NCBI GenBank assembly: GCA_911728455.2
Contig: OU452225.1
Location: 16,776,731 to 16,840,730 of the forward strand
Source of the DNA: Marthasterias glacialis
Lineage: Eukaryota > Echinodermata > Asteroidea > Forcipulatida > Asteriidae
Direction of reading: 5' to 3'
Length of the DNA stretch: 64,000 nt
Shown in pieces: positions 26,563-36,769 of this stretch (position 1 is the first letter of the stretch; every line of letters begins with the position of its first letter). The notes beneath the pieces are model-generated. The model was not told the DNA's origin and searched no databases. It was given only the letters and a program-made list of their open reading frames with translations. The translations under genes and the position numbers were made by a program.

Positions 26563-26924
26563 ATTCCTGTCCTCAGGTACCATTTTGCAAAGGGTCAATA
26601 GCATGTGACACTCAAAGGTTGTGCTGTTGCACTAGTACTAATAGAATTGACATTGAGTACTGGCAAGTATTGATTGTGTACTGAGTAAATTAGTGCCCAT
26701 GTAAGCTTGCATGCCAACACACGTATGGCTGTTAGCGCTGAATGTGCAATAGCCGACCGGTCTTAATCTGCTCCAGCTATGAATTTATCAGTCATTTAAT
26801 ACCAGGTAAACATGGTCATGTGACCACCTTCCAGCCAAAAGGACTGCATAAACTGCCTGGGGAATTTATGAATGTTTGACCCCCACCCCCAAACAAGCCA
26901 GCAGCCTCACAATCCATAACTCCA

Positions 26925-27230
26925 GAAGTAATGGGTATAAACAAACAAAAAGCAGTTAGCTCCAGCAGTCTTGCATCCAAACATCAAATTTCTGACAATC
27001 TAATGACATCTTCACCCTGAAAATGTTGAGTAAGCAGTAATGCTCCAAATGCCCTACAAATGCATGTTTAACAGAAAGTTTTGCACACAGAGTTGTCAGA
27101 GAGGGAAAACAAGACTTTTAGAATGGCAATATCTTCCCAAATGTTGCAAGGATCTGGACAAATGTGCCACTGTTAGAAAGTCTTACTCAAGGGCTCTCTG
27201 TCAATGTGTAGTCTAGGGTTGAGGGATAAA
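26925..27230. repeat. Dispersed repeat, copy A
   Basis: Shares an ordered series of blocks with 27,370-27,690 and 32,755-33,075: CCATAACTCCAG, AGTTAGCTCCAGCAGTC, TTGCATCC, GACATCTTCACCC, a CACACAGAGTTGTCAGAGAG segment, GGAAAACAAGA, AATGGCAATATCTTCCC and GGATCTGGACAAATG. About 300 bp long. No coding potential, no poly-A tail and no clear terminal inverted repeats seen. Confidence 0.75.
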
Positions 27231-27369
27231 CAGGGAGGATACTATGGGCCAGAGAATGAGGCCACCCCCAGGAGTTCAAATATTTACATGGCTGTGTGTG
27301 TACGTAAACAATGGCCCAACAAGGGTGCTGCACTGAATCGAAAAACAGACCTGCTACGAACAAGTCAAT

Positions 27370-27690
27370 AGCCTCCTGTTCATAAATCCAGAAATAATGG
27401 CGGTAGAAAAATTGATTTTACCTTCAGGTAGCTGCAGCAGTCCTGCATCCATAAATCAAACTTTCCCAGCCTTCAATCAGCATCTTCAGCCCTGAATCAA
27501 TTAGTAAGCGGTGATGTTGCTGCTCCCAATACCCTTCTAACACACGTTCAATGGGATATTTGTTCACAGAGCTGTAAGAGAGTGAAAACAAGAGTTAAGA
27601 ACTGCCATATCCTCTTAATATTGTAAGGATTTGGATAAATGTGACAATGTCAGTAAGCCCTTAGCAAGGGCTCTCCGGCAACATTTCAAA
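27370..27690. repeat. Dispersed repeat, copy B
   Basis: Same block order as copy A (CATAAATCCAGAAATAATGG, GTAGCTGCAGCAGTCCTGC, CACAGAGCTGTAAGAGAG, GAAAACAAGAG, AAGGATTTGGATAAATGTG). It lies about 440 bp downstream in the same orientation. Confidence 0.75.
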
Positions 27691-27903
27691 GTGGGCAAAA
27701 CATTTGAAATATGGCATTATGCAGACACTGACACAGACTAACATCCGTTTTAGGAGGGTTTTTTTGGATGAGAAATGAGAATAAATGAATGAGAAACATA
27801 CTGAAGTAGACCCAGTAACTGGGGTGTTGTAGTCCCTTTTTTGGTGACTTGGATGGGCATACTATCACTCAAGTGAACCATTGGGGGTATACACTGTAAT
27901 GAA

Positions 27904-28955
27904 GGCAATTTGATATGACGGTGTGATACCCTATTAAAACAAATTGCCCCTGACGAAGATTCAACAAAGATATCAAGGAAGAAATAACAGGCACTTAATT
28001 GTACTAACAATCATTTCTTGACCTCCAAATCGTTGTTTTTGAAGCCCAAAGTAAAACTAGGGCCCACCATGCACCCTTTAAATTTAGGATTTGGATATTC
28101 GTCGACGACTATTTTCTCATGTCAAAAGTTGTATTCACTACGCGGATTGCATGTTCGCTGATGCCCTGAGATGAGTTACATTGTTTTTGTACAGTCAACA
28201 TAGGATACCAGCCGTGTAGTAGTGGCTGTTTAAAACACACTCTCTCTGTATTCATTGTGGGGAGGGGGGTCATTGACACTCCACAGCTGGTATCCTGCCT
28301 TGACTGTACAAAACAATACTCAACTCAGGGCATCAGTGATGATACAACCTTTTACACATGAGGAAACAGTTGTTGATGATAATGTAGTGTCACATGACTG
28401 TTCTGTAAGAAAGTGAACCTAATGGCTGGATGGTTTCGCTTTGGGCTTAAAAACCATCGATTTGGAGGACAGAAGATGATCGCAGGCCTTGATCTTAACC
28501 GAGGCCATCGAGGCCATTGGCCCCATGCCCTGTCGAGTTGACCAGCATGCCCTTCAGAAAAATTGCACTGTCACTACCAACTTGGCCAACATGAAATTGT
28601 TTGATTTCTCTGATTTGGCCAGCAAAGGCCTGCCCCAATGTTTCTTAAGATTAAGGCCTGGGATCGTAAACCAAAGTTCAGGGAAAGTTTTCGTATCCAA
28701 CAACCACTTTTTGGACATATTTTTGCAATGTTTTTTCAACCTTTCCAGATAGGTAAGGATAGAGTTTTACCTAAATTAATAATAGAATTAGAGTGGCAGT
28801 CGGATACGACAGTTTAGCCCAATTAAGTGCCTGTTATTTCATCTTTGATATCTTGAGAAGCCAGTAGGTGATTTTCAGCAATTATGTTGTCTTTGTTGTA
28901 ATTGTAATTTGGGCAATTTTTTGGAACAGGGTATCACACAGTCATAGTCAATTGA
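27904..28955. repeat. 1.05-kb imperfect palindrome (foldback-type element)
   Basis: The sequence folds back on itself. Outer arms pair CAATTTGATATGACGGTGTG (left) with GGGTATCACACAGTCATAG (right). Inner arms pair GCTGATGCCCTGAGATGAG with the reverse complement near 28,320, and a TGTACAGTCAA/ATCCTGCCTTGACTGTACA stretch flanks a loop at about 28,205-28,285. The right arm holds about 340 bp absent from the left, including a GC-richer piece of roughly 190 bp at 28,480-28,675. A one-armed relative without that 190-bp piece lies at 40,480-40,960. No transposase is visible. The short frames read in the arms are artefacts. Confidence 0.8.
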
Positions 28956-28964
28956 TTTTGCTCC

Positions 28965-31890
28965 AAAACTCCAACTTTTTTTAGGGGGGTTAGGGAAAAT
29001 ATGTGGTTTTTGGCCATAAAAGTTTCAGCCAAAAAATTTTGAATATTTCCTGAACTAATGCAGATTCGGACTTGCGAATATCAGCCTTGGTACCAGGAGA
29101 TATGACCTCTTGACTTAGTAGAGCAAAAACAACTTTGAAATTTTGCTCCAAAACTCCAACTTTTTTTTTAAGGAGTTTTGGAAAATTTGTGGTTTTTGGC
29201 CCTAAAAGTTTGGGCTGAAAAATGGTGGATACTTCCAAAACTAAGGCAGATCCCAGCTAGCAAATAAGAGCGCTGGTACCGAGCGATATGCCTGCTTGAC
29301 TTGGTAGAGCGAAAACGTTTTTGAAATTTTGGTCCAAAACTCCAATTTTGAGGTGGGGTAACAGCAAATTTTTTATTTTTTGGGACCTAAAAGTTTGGGC
29401 TAAAAAATGATGGATACTTTCCGAACTAAGGCAGATCTGGGCTTCCAAATTTGAGCGCTGGTACCGAGTGATATGCCCTCTTGATTTTGTAAAGCGATAA
29501 CAACTTTGAAAGTTTGTTCCAAAACTCGAATTTTTTGAGGTGGGGTAACAGCAAATTTGTTGTGTTTTGGACCTAAAAGTTTGGGCCAAAAAAAGGTGGA
29601 TGTTTCCCAACTTCAGGTAGATGTGGGCTTGCAAATTAGAGCACTGGTACCGGGGGATAAGCCCACTTGACTTGGTAGAGCGAAAACAACTTTGAAAGTT
29701 TGGTCCAAAACTCCAACTTTTTGAAGTGCGGTAGCAAAATTTGTGGTTTTTTGGACCTAAAAGTTTGGGCCGAAAAATGGTGGATATTTCTCGAATCAAG
29801 CCAGCTTCGGCTAGCAAATAAGAGTGCTAGTACCAAGCAATATGCCCGCTTCACTTGGTAGAGGGAAAACAACTTTGAAATTTTGGTCAAACTCAAATTG
29901 TTTTGAGTGTGGTTACAGCAAAAATTGTGGTTTTTTGGACCTAAAAGTTTGGGCTGAAAAATGGTGGATACTTCCACAACTAAGGCAGATCCAAGCTAGC
30001 AAATAAGAGCGCTGGTACCGTGCAATATGCCCGCTTCACTTGGTAGAGCGAAAACAACTTTGAAAGTTTGGTCCCAAACTGCATTTTTTTTGAGGTGGGG
30101 TGACAGCAAATTATGGATTTTTTGGACCTAAAAATTTGGGCCGAAAAATGCTGGATACTTCCCGAAATAAGGCAGATCTGGGCTTGCAAATTAGAGCGCT
30201 GGTACAGAGCGATATGTCCGCTTGACTTGGTAGAGCGAAAACAACTTTGAAAGTTTGGTCAAAAACTCAAATTTTTGAGGTTGTGTAACAGCAAATTTTG
30301 TTTTTTTTTGGACCTCCAGGTTTGGGCCAAAAAATGGTGGATACTTTCTGAACTAACGCAGATCCCTGCCTTAGAGTGCTGGTAAAGAGCGATATGCCCG
30401 CTTGACTTGGTAGAAGGAAAACAATCTTGAAATTTTGTCAAAAACTCAAATTTTTTGAAGTGAGGTAACAGCAAATTTTTGATTTTTTGGACCTAAAAGT
30501 TTGGGCCGAAAAATGGTGGATTCTTCATGAAATAAGGCAGATCTGGGCTTGCAAATTAGAGCTCTGGTACCGGGGTATTTATGGTTTTTTGGACCAAAAA
30601 GGTCGGGCTAAAAAATGATGGATACTTTCCGAACTAAGGCAGATCTGGGCTTCCAAATTTGAGCGCTGGTACCGAGCAATATGCCCGCTTGATTTGGTAA
30701 AGCGAAAGCAATTTTGAAAGTTTGGTCAAAAACTCCAATTTTGAGGTGGGGTAACAGAAACAAGTTTTATTTTTTGGACCTAAAGGTTTGGGCTGAAAAA
30801 TGTTGGATACTTCCAGAACTAAGGCAGATCTGGGCTTGCAAGTTAGAGCGCTGGTACCGAGTGATATGCCCGCTTGACTTGGTAGAGCGAAAACAACTTT
30901 GAAAGTTTGGTCCAAAACTTCACCTTTTTGAAGTGCGGTAGCAATTTGTGTTTTTTTGGACCTAAAAGTTTGGGCCGAAAAATGGTGGATACTTCCCTAA
31001 TCAAGGCAGATTCAGCTAGCAAATAAGAGCGCTGGTACCGAGCAATATGCCCGCTTCACTTGGTAGAGGGAAAACAACTTTGAAAGTTTGGTCCCAAACT
31101 GCAATTTTTTTGAGGTGGGGTAACAGCAAATTATGGATTTTTGGACCTAAAAGTTTGGGCCGAAAAATGCTGGATACTTCCAAAAAATAAAGCGGATCTT
31201 TGCTTGCAAATTAGAGTGCTGGTACAGAGCGATATGTCCGCTTGACTTGGTGGAGCGAAAACAACTTTGAAAGTTTGGTCAAAAACTCCAATTTTTTGAG
31301 TGAGGTAACAACAAATTTTTGACTATTTGGACTTAAAAATTTGGGCCGAAAAATGGTGGATTCTTCACGGAATAAAGCAGATCTGGGCTTGCGAATTAGA
31401 GCTCTGGTACCAGGGGTATTTATGTTTTTTTGGACCTAAAAGTTTGGGCTAAAAAATGATGGATACTTTCCGAACTAAGGCAGATCTCGGCTTCCAAATT
31501 TGAGCGCTGGTACCGAGCGATATGCCCCCTTGATTTTGTAAAGCGAAAACAACTTTGAAAGTTTGTTCCAAAACTCGAATTTTTTGAGGTGGGGTAACAG
31601 CAAATTTGTTGTGTTTTGGACCTAAAAGTTTGGGCCAAAAAATGGAGGATGTTTCCCAAAATCAGGTAGATGTTGGCTTGCAAATTAGAGCACTGGTACC
31701 GGGGGATAAGCCCACTTGACTTGGTAGAGCGAAAACAACTTTGAAAGTTTGGTCCAAAACTCCAACTTTTTGAAGTGTGGTAGCAAAATTTGTGTTTTTT
31801 TGGACCTAAAAGTTTTAGCAAAAAAATGGTGGATATTTCCGGAACTAAGTGCAGATCAGGGCTTGCAAATTAGAGCTTAGGTACCGGAAG
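28965..31890. repeat. 185-bp satellite array, first block, about 17 units
   Basis: Each unit carries, in order, CCTAAAAGTTTGGGC, AAAAATGGTGGATACTTCC, AAGGCAGATCTGGGCTTGC, AGAGCGCTGGTACCGAGCGA, TATGCCCGCTTGACTTGG, TAGAGCGAAAACAACTTTG, a TTTGGTCCAAAACTCC block and a TTTTGAGGTGGGGTAACAG block. Successive GGTACC positions are 181-187 bp apart, except for two truncated units of about 102 bp ending near 30,667 and 31,507. Units are far more diverged than in the 312-bp array. The first unit (28,965-29,230) resembles the other subfamily found at 62.5-64 kb. Long minus-strand frames across the array are read-through of the repeat. Confidence 0.95.
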
Positions 31891-31910
31891 ATATGCCTTT
31901 TTAGTCTCCA

Positions 31911-32562
31911 AGCTTTTCCAGCTTGCAAACTCACCGCCTGTGTGTGTAAGCATTGATCCCTGGACATTGTACATGTACATTGTACATGTACAATGTTTTG
32001 TGTTCACTTGCATACTACACGCACACACAGTCAGTGTGTGTGTGTGGCCGTGTGGGCGTGCGGAAGCACCACACGGCGGTACTACGAGCTGTGTAGTTTG
32101 TGCACACACGATGTTCATACGTACCTGCATGCTGCGCACACGGTCCGGGGATCGATGCTTACACACACAGGCGGTGAGTTTGCAAGCTGGAAAAGCCAAT
32201 ATGCACATGACAGCCATGGCTCATCCGGATGCGTGTTTAGTTGGATCACGCTGATTGGTTGTAGTCAATGGATGTGGTCAATGGACATTTTGGTCAGTCT
32301 TTTGGTAAGTTTTTGTCTTTTTTTGTGCCAAATATTTTCATGATTTTGTCTTGAAAAAATGGCGTTGTCATACAATAAAGATCAACTCCATGTTTTTAGA
32401 ATGTCTGTCATGATTTTTGAAAGTGGAAAAACGGACGAATCTGATCACGAGTTTGGCAAAAACTGGTCAAAACTTCTAGTTACACGGATAATACCCATCC
32501 TGGGTCATAATCCTCCGGTCACCGACCGTCGGGAGGATTAAGGGTTACGATTATTGCAACTA
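31911..32562. mobile_element. Foldback element, copy 1 (one arm plus loop)
   Basis: Homologous to the complete copy at 33,611-34,646. It has about 45 bp of left inner arm (CTTTTCCAGCTTGCAAACTC), a loop of about 190 bp (31,958-32,150), and a full right arm ending in the terminal repeat TTACGATTATTGCAACTA. The outer left arm is missing, and 185-bp satellite sequence abuts it directly. On the right the satellite resumes in phase (GATATTTCGCTAACCACC), so this copy inserted into the satellite and was then truncated. Its loop is inverted relative to copy 2. Confidence 0.85.
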
Positions 32563-32745
32563 GATATTTCGCTAACCACCGCAGATCTGGGCTTGCAAAT
32601 TAGAGACCTGGTACCAGTGGCTATGCCCTCTTGACTTTTATGAGCAAGAACAACTATGAATTTTTGGTCCAAACTTTTTTCAGGGAGGGGGGATAATAGA
32701 AAATTTGTGGTTTTTGGCCCTTAAAGTTTTAGCCCAAAATAGGTG
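32563..32745. repeat. 185-bp satellite remnant right of the foldback element
   Basis: GCAGATCTGGGCTTGCAAAT, AGACCTGGTACCAGTGG, TATGCCCTCTTGAC and GTTTTAGCCC identify the remainder of the interrupted array. Confidence 0.85.
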
Positions 32746-32754
32746 GCTGGGAAA

Positions 32755-33075
32755 TTAACTCCATAACTCCAATAAAGGTTGTGAAAAAAAATTGTTTTTA
32801 CCTGCAGTTAGCTCCAGTCTTGCATCACAAAATCAAAATTCCTGGACATCTAACAACACCCTCAACCCAGAAAGGACAAGGTAGCGGTGATGCTGCAAAT
32901 ACCCTTTAAACACATCTGCAACGGATTTTTGTACACAGGGCTGTCAAAGAGGGAAAACAAGAGTGTTAGAATGGCAACATCTTCCCTAATGTTGTCAGGA
33001 TCTGGACAAGCATGACACTGGTGGAAAGTGTTATCCTTGGATGGGCAAATAGTAGAGTGTTTAAAGGGAAGCAAG
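32755..33075. repeat. Dispersed repeat, copy C
   Basis: Same family as 26,925-27,230: CCATAACTCCAATAAAGG, CAGTTAGCTCCAGTCTTGC, CACAGGGCTGTCAAAGAGG, GAAAACAAGAGTG, AATGGCAACATCTTCCC and GGATCTGGACAAGC in order. Confidence 0.75.
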
Positions 33076-33390
33076 CAAAGCGTAACTTCTGCTGTATAAT
33101 CATTGTGTAAATTGTTCATGTGCCAAATTGTTCATAATGCACTTGCGGGTGTTATATTGATTAATGCACTTCAAGGCTATTATTACATCCCTCTCCAAGT
33201 TGAATTGAAACTAGCACATCTTAGTCCAAAGTGATAACACAATAAAAACGCAGCCCCTTGAAAGATTAAGAGGGTAATAACAAACAAAGTTAAATTACAA
33301 ATCTCCAACAAACAAAGTTCCATTATCAATCTCAAATGAAAAAAGTTCTGTTTCAAAGTCAAGTTTTCTGTTTGTCTTTTTTGACCAGCG

Positions 33391-33520
33391 GCGGCCTGCT
33401 CCTACTAACCCGCCCGGTGTGTTTGCAGCAGAGAGCCAGTGGTGGTTTATCGCTTGGATTGCGCACTCAATGTATGTAGCAACTGAGAGCATCGCAGGCG
33501 ACCTGCTGCCACCTACCAAG
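33391..33520 (+). CDS. Candidate orphan exon, unrecognised protein
   Basis: A pyrimidine-rich tract ending in TTTTTTGACCAG precedes an open frame reading RRPAPTNPPGVFAAESQWW then FIAWIAHSMYVATESIAG and ending DLLPPTK at a strong 5' splice site, AAG|GTAAGCC. The frame stays open across the whole interval, and base composition is GC-richer than the flanks. I do not recognise the domain, and no partner exon was found; a minus-strand frame overlaps the same bases. It could be an isolated exon of a plus-strand gene, a transposon-derived exon, or chance. Confidence 0.3.
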
Positions 33521-33601
33521 GTAAGCCACTTAAAACTCCAGTCAGTGTGGCTGCTGAAGGCCATCACTTTCTAGCAGCTACAAGTACACTGTACAACTCT
33601 A

Positions 33602-33610
33602 GTTATCGTA
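33602..33610. repeat. Putative 9-bp target-site duplication, left copy
   Basis: GTTATCGTA immediately left of the foldback element corresponds to GTTTTCGTA at 34,647-34,655 immediately right of it, with 8 of 9 bases identical. Confidence 0.55.
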
Positions 33611-34646
33611 TAGTTGCGATAATCGTAAAACCCTCCATCCTTCCGACTGTCGGAGACCGGAGGATTACAACCCAACACGGGTATCATTCATGTAACTAGC
33701 AGTTTTGACCAGTTTTTGCCAAAACTCAGGATCAGGTTCGCCCATTTTTGTACACTTTCAAAAAACATGACAGACATTTTAAACACATGGTGTTGATCTT
33801 TATTGTATAACAACGCCATCTGGAATATTTGGCACAAAAAAACAACAAAAACTTACCAAAGACGGACCAAAATATCCATTGACTACATCCATTGACTACA
33901 ACCAATCAGCATGACCCAACTAAACACGCATCCGAACGAGCCATGGCTGTTGTGTGCGTATCGGCTTTTCCAGCTTGCAAACTCACTGCCGATGTGTGTA
34001 AGCATCGATCCCCGGACCGTGTGTGCAGCATGCGTATGAACATCATGCGTGCACAAACTACACAGCTCGTAGTACCGCTGTGTGGTGCTTCCGCACGCCC
34101 ACACGGCCACACACACACACTGACTGTGTGTGTGTGTAGCATGCAAGTATACACAATACATTGTACATGTACAATGTACATGTACAATGTCCAGGGATCG
34201 ATGCTTACACACACAGGCGGTGAGTTTGCTAGCTGGAAAAGCCGATACGCACACGACAGCAATGGCTCGTCCGGATGCGTGTTTGGTTGGGTTACGCTGA
34301 TTGGTTGTAGTCAAGCAAGTGCGATGATAAAAATCACTAGTTGGCCCCGCTATGGATTATGGATATATTCGGTCAGTCTTTTGGTAAGTTTTTGTTGTTT
34401 TTTCTGCCAAATATTTTCATGATGTTGTTTTAAGGGTTCCAGATGACGTTGTCATACAATAAAGATCAGCTCCATGTTTTTAGAATGTCCGTCATGATTT
34501 TGGAAAGTGGAAAAAAGGACGAATCTGATCAAGAGTCTGGCAAAAATTGGTCAAAACTGCCCATTACGTGGATAATATCAATCTTGTCTCGTAACCCTCC
34601 GGTCTCCGACCGTCGGGAGGATGGAGGGTTACGATTATCGCAACTA
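33611..34646. mobile_element. Complete foldback element, 1,036 bp, long inverted arms
   Basis: Terminal inverted repeats begin TAGTTGCGATAATCGTAA and end with the complement. Arms of about 400 bp pair almost throughout (TTGTATAACAACGCCAT left with ATGACGTTGTCATACAATAA right; ACCAATCAGCATGACCC left with GGGTTACGCTGATTGGT right). They enclose a loop of about 184 bp at 34,012-34,195 rich in CA/TG repeats and TGTACA palindromes. The right arm has an extra insert of about 45 bp after GGTTGTAGTCAA. A 9-bp imperfect target duplication flanks it. Long arms plus a 9-bp duplication fit the Mutator (MULE) superfamily, but no transposase is present, so the assignment is inference. Overlapping 143- and 176-codon frames are palindrome artefacts. 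Confidence 0.85.
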
Positions 34647-34655
34647 GTTTTCGTA

Positions 34656-35154
34656 CAGCTCTGTCAGGGTCACTGTCACTATGTCAGCTTTGACAGTTCA
34701 GAACCACATTAGATAGCATGATTACATTTAGCTCCTTACATTGTGCCAATACGCTGGACTACCTCCAGTTCTTGGCCTATCGAACTCAATTCTCCAAAAC
34801 CAGACATCAACTTTCGAATTGAAACTTACTTTTTCGGGAAATGTTTCCCTAAATGATCGGTTGGTCTTTGCTGGAAGCGTCTGGAGAACATTTCTGCAAG
34901 CCCCACCCCCCCCCTTGGTGCGATAACTCCCAGGCTTTTGGTGGAATTTTATGACAAATCTCCATGCTGGTATAAGCCCATGTCAATGACGTCATCGAAG
35001 CCATGATGGGTGCTGTTGCACTGGACAGCGAGAGAGGGTCAGACTCCTGCGCTAGTTTTATTCCAGCAGTCTTCTTGCGACGTTCACCTGAAAGTGGGGA
35101 CATGAAAGTTTCGAGTAGCAGTAAATTTTCTTGGATGTGCTGACTGATTGCATG
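34656..35154. other. No confirmed gene
   Basis: A minus-strand frame at 34,849-35,087 follows an acceptor-like CCCCACTTTCAG and reads protein-like (TAGIKLAQESDPLSLSSA), but I found no 5' splice site or partner exon, and the domain is unknown. Confidence 0.3.
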
Positions 35155-35161
35155 CATTACC

Positions 35162-35556
35162 CTAGCCCCACTAGTGTGGCAAGGATTTTTGACATCGGTT
35201 GAATCCTTAGCCACACGTCCAAGCCTATCTTTTGTGCAGCTCGTCCCCCAATCCGCCGCACCGAAACCTAACGGGTGCGGCGCTGGATTTTAACCAACTA
35301 AATGTGTTCACGTACCTCTTAGCTTCCCTCCGGTACTTTGGCTGTTGAAGTTACTGACCTTATTAAGGGCAAATACTCATTTGAATTTTGCTCAAAATTA
35401 CTCCACACAAATAGATATCGGCTAGCGATCGGGGCCATTTTGATTACCCAGAATGCAATGCAAATTTTGGGGGACAAGCTGCACAAAAGATAGGCTTGGA
35501 TGTGTGGCTAAGGATTCAACCGATGTCAAAAATCCTTGCCACACTAGTGGGGCTAG
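35162..35556. mobile_element. 395-bp MITE with about 85-bp terminal inverted repeats
   Basis: The left terminus CTAGCCCCACTAGTGTGGC and the right terminus GCCACACTAGTGGGGCTAG are exact complements. The match continues through TTTTTGACATCGGTTGAATC and AGGCTTGGATGTGTGGC to TTTTGTGCAGCT, interrupted by few mismatches. CATTACC flanks both sides (35,155-35,161 and 35,557-35,563), a 7-bp target duplication. The interior of about 215 bp has no coding capacity. High arm identity implies recent activity. Confidence 0.88.
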
Positions 35557-35569
35557 CATTACCCGAGAG

Positions 35570-36765
35570 AGATGAGTGAGTGACATCATTGAGGTACAAA
35601 ATGGTCACACAGTCTGTTTGCATTGGGCGACAAGATCAAAGTTTACTTAAATTCCATGGATATAAAGTGACAGCCGGATACTTTATTATAGCCTTTCTGT
35701 GTTTAAATGTAGGTACTGCAAACAACGATGGGCTTCGAGATACAGCCATAGTAAAAAAATGTCAGTGCCGCTGCTCAAAACCAGCACCGACCATGCCGAC
35801 TTTCATCACAGTTCGATACACACAGAGTGAAGTACATGTCTAGTCAGGTCGTTGTTTCGGCCTTGGTCGTGCGTGCTTCTAATGTGCAATCAACATAACT
35901 TACGTGTTTCAGTGGTCATTGTTTTCGCTGTTTTTAGCTCCCCCTCGGACCGAGCAACCACTCTACAATTCCTCCTCCGTCAGCCCAGCACACACGAGTT
36001 ACAAATTAGTTACTATAATAACATAATATTTAATAATATTTACCATTTTTCCTTGTGCTTAATGATCAGTCATTTCAACAGCAACCTTGGCCGGCATGGT
36101 ATACCTGGGCGCTTATACAAGTGGATAAAGAGCGCCCTCTGTAGTGGGAATAGGGGCAGCCTTAATCTTCTCTGAGAATTTAAAACCCCAGTTCAACACT
36201 TTTGTAAAGAGGAAAAACATAAATGTTCACAGATTTACATATACCTTACATGGTATCAAGATAATGATGGTAGAAAAGTTTCCTTGGAATAGTTTTTAAT
36301 TTTTAAAATGTTTAATTTAATAAATGAAATAAGTTCCAACAATAGTTTTTGTTTCGGTGAAATGAAAACTCTACTGAATTAACTTTGAGGGGATTATACC
36401 AGTTGAGCATTAGTTCGTAATGTCTGTTGTTCAAGAACTTCAGACATAGTTGTCCCTCTTCACAGCCAACTTAATGTTCATATTAGTGTTAATGTTCATA
36501 TCCTGCTAGTTCTAGATTAATACAGTTCTTTCATATGGGGTGTGGTATTTTGTTTATCTGACGGTTATTTGGCGGCCACATTCTGCCGCAACAAAAAATC
36601 TGACAGCCGCCTCAAAACTTCATTATAAAACCAAGCGACAAAACACAAATAATAATTAGCCGGAAGAAGCAATAAATATAAGTTGTTGTAGCTTAAAGTT
36701 TGTTCTTTACCTGTGCCTATAAGGGCTCCTGACAATGTCATATTTATCTCCAAAATCTCAGCATT
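35570..36765. other. No recognisable gene
   Basis: Only short frames without known motifs; no clear repeats. Confidence 0.4.
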
Positions 36766-36769
36766 TCCC

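Noticed and set aside
29257-31821. Minus-strand frames up to 186 codons in the 185-bp satellite
   Set aside because: The translation is itself a repeat (AQTFRSK, FRSTKSSG) and frames break irregularly between units.
28965-31890. tRNA-like boxes in the 185-bp unit (TGGTAGAGCG and TTCAAAACTCC)
   Set aside because: The second segment departs too far from a GGTTCGANTCC box, and no cloverleaf can be drawn; not a tRNA-derived SINE on this evidence.
33883-34422. Overlapping frames of 143 and 176 codons on opposite strands
   Set aside because: They lie in the inverted arms and loop of the foldback element and mirror each other; artefacts of the palindrome.
34849-35214. Minus-strand frame of 121 codons with an acceptor-like CCCCACTTTCAG
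   Set aside because: Its 5' part runs through the MITE terminus and no 5' splice site or partner exon was found; kept only as a note in the region entry.
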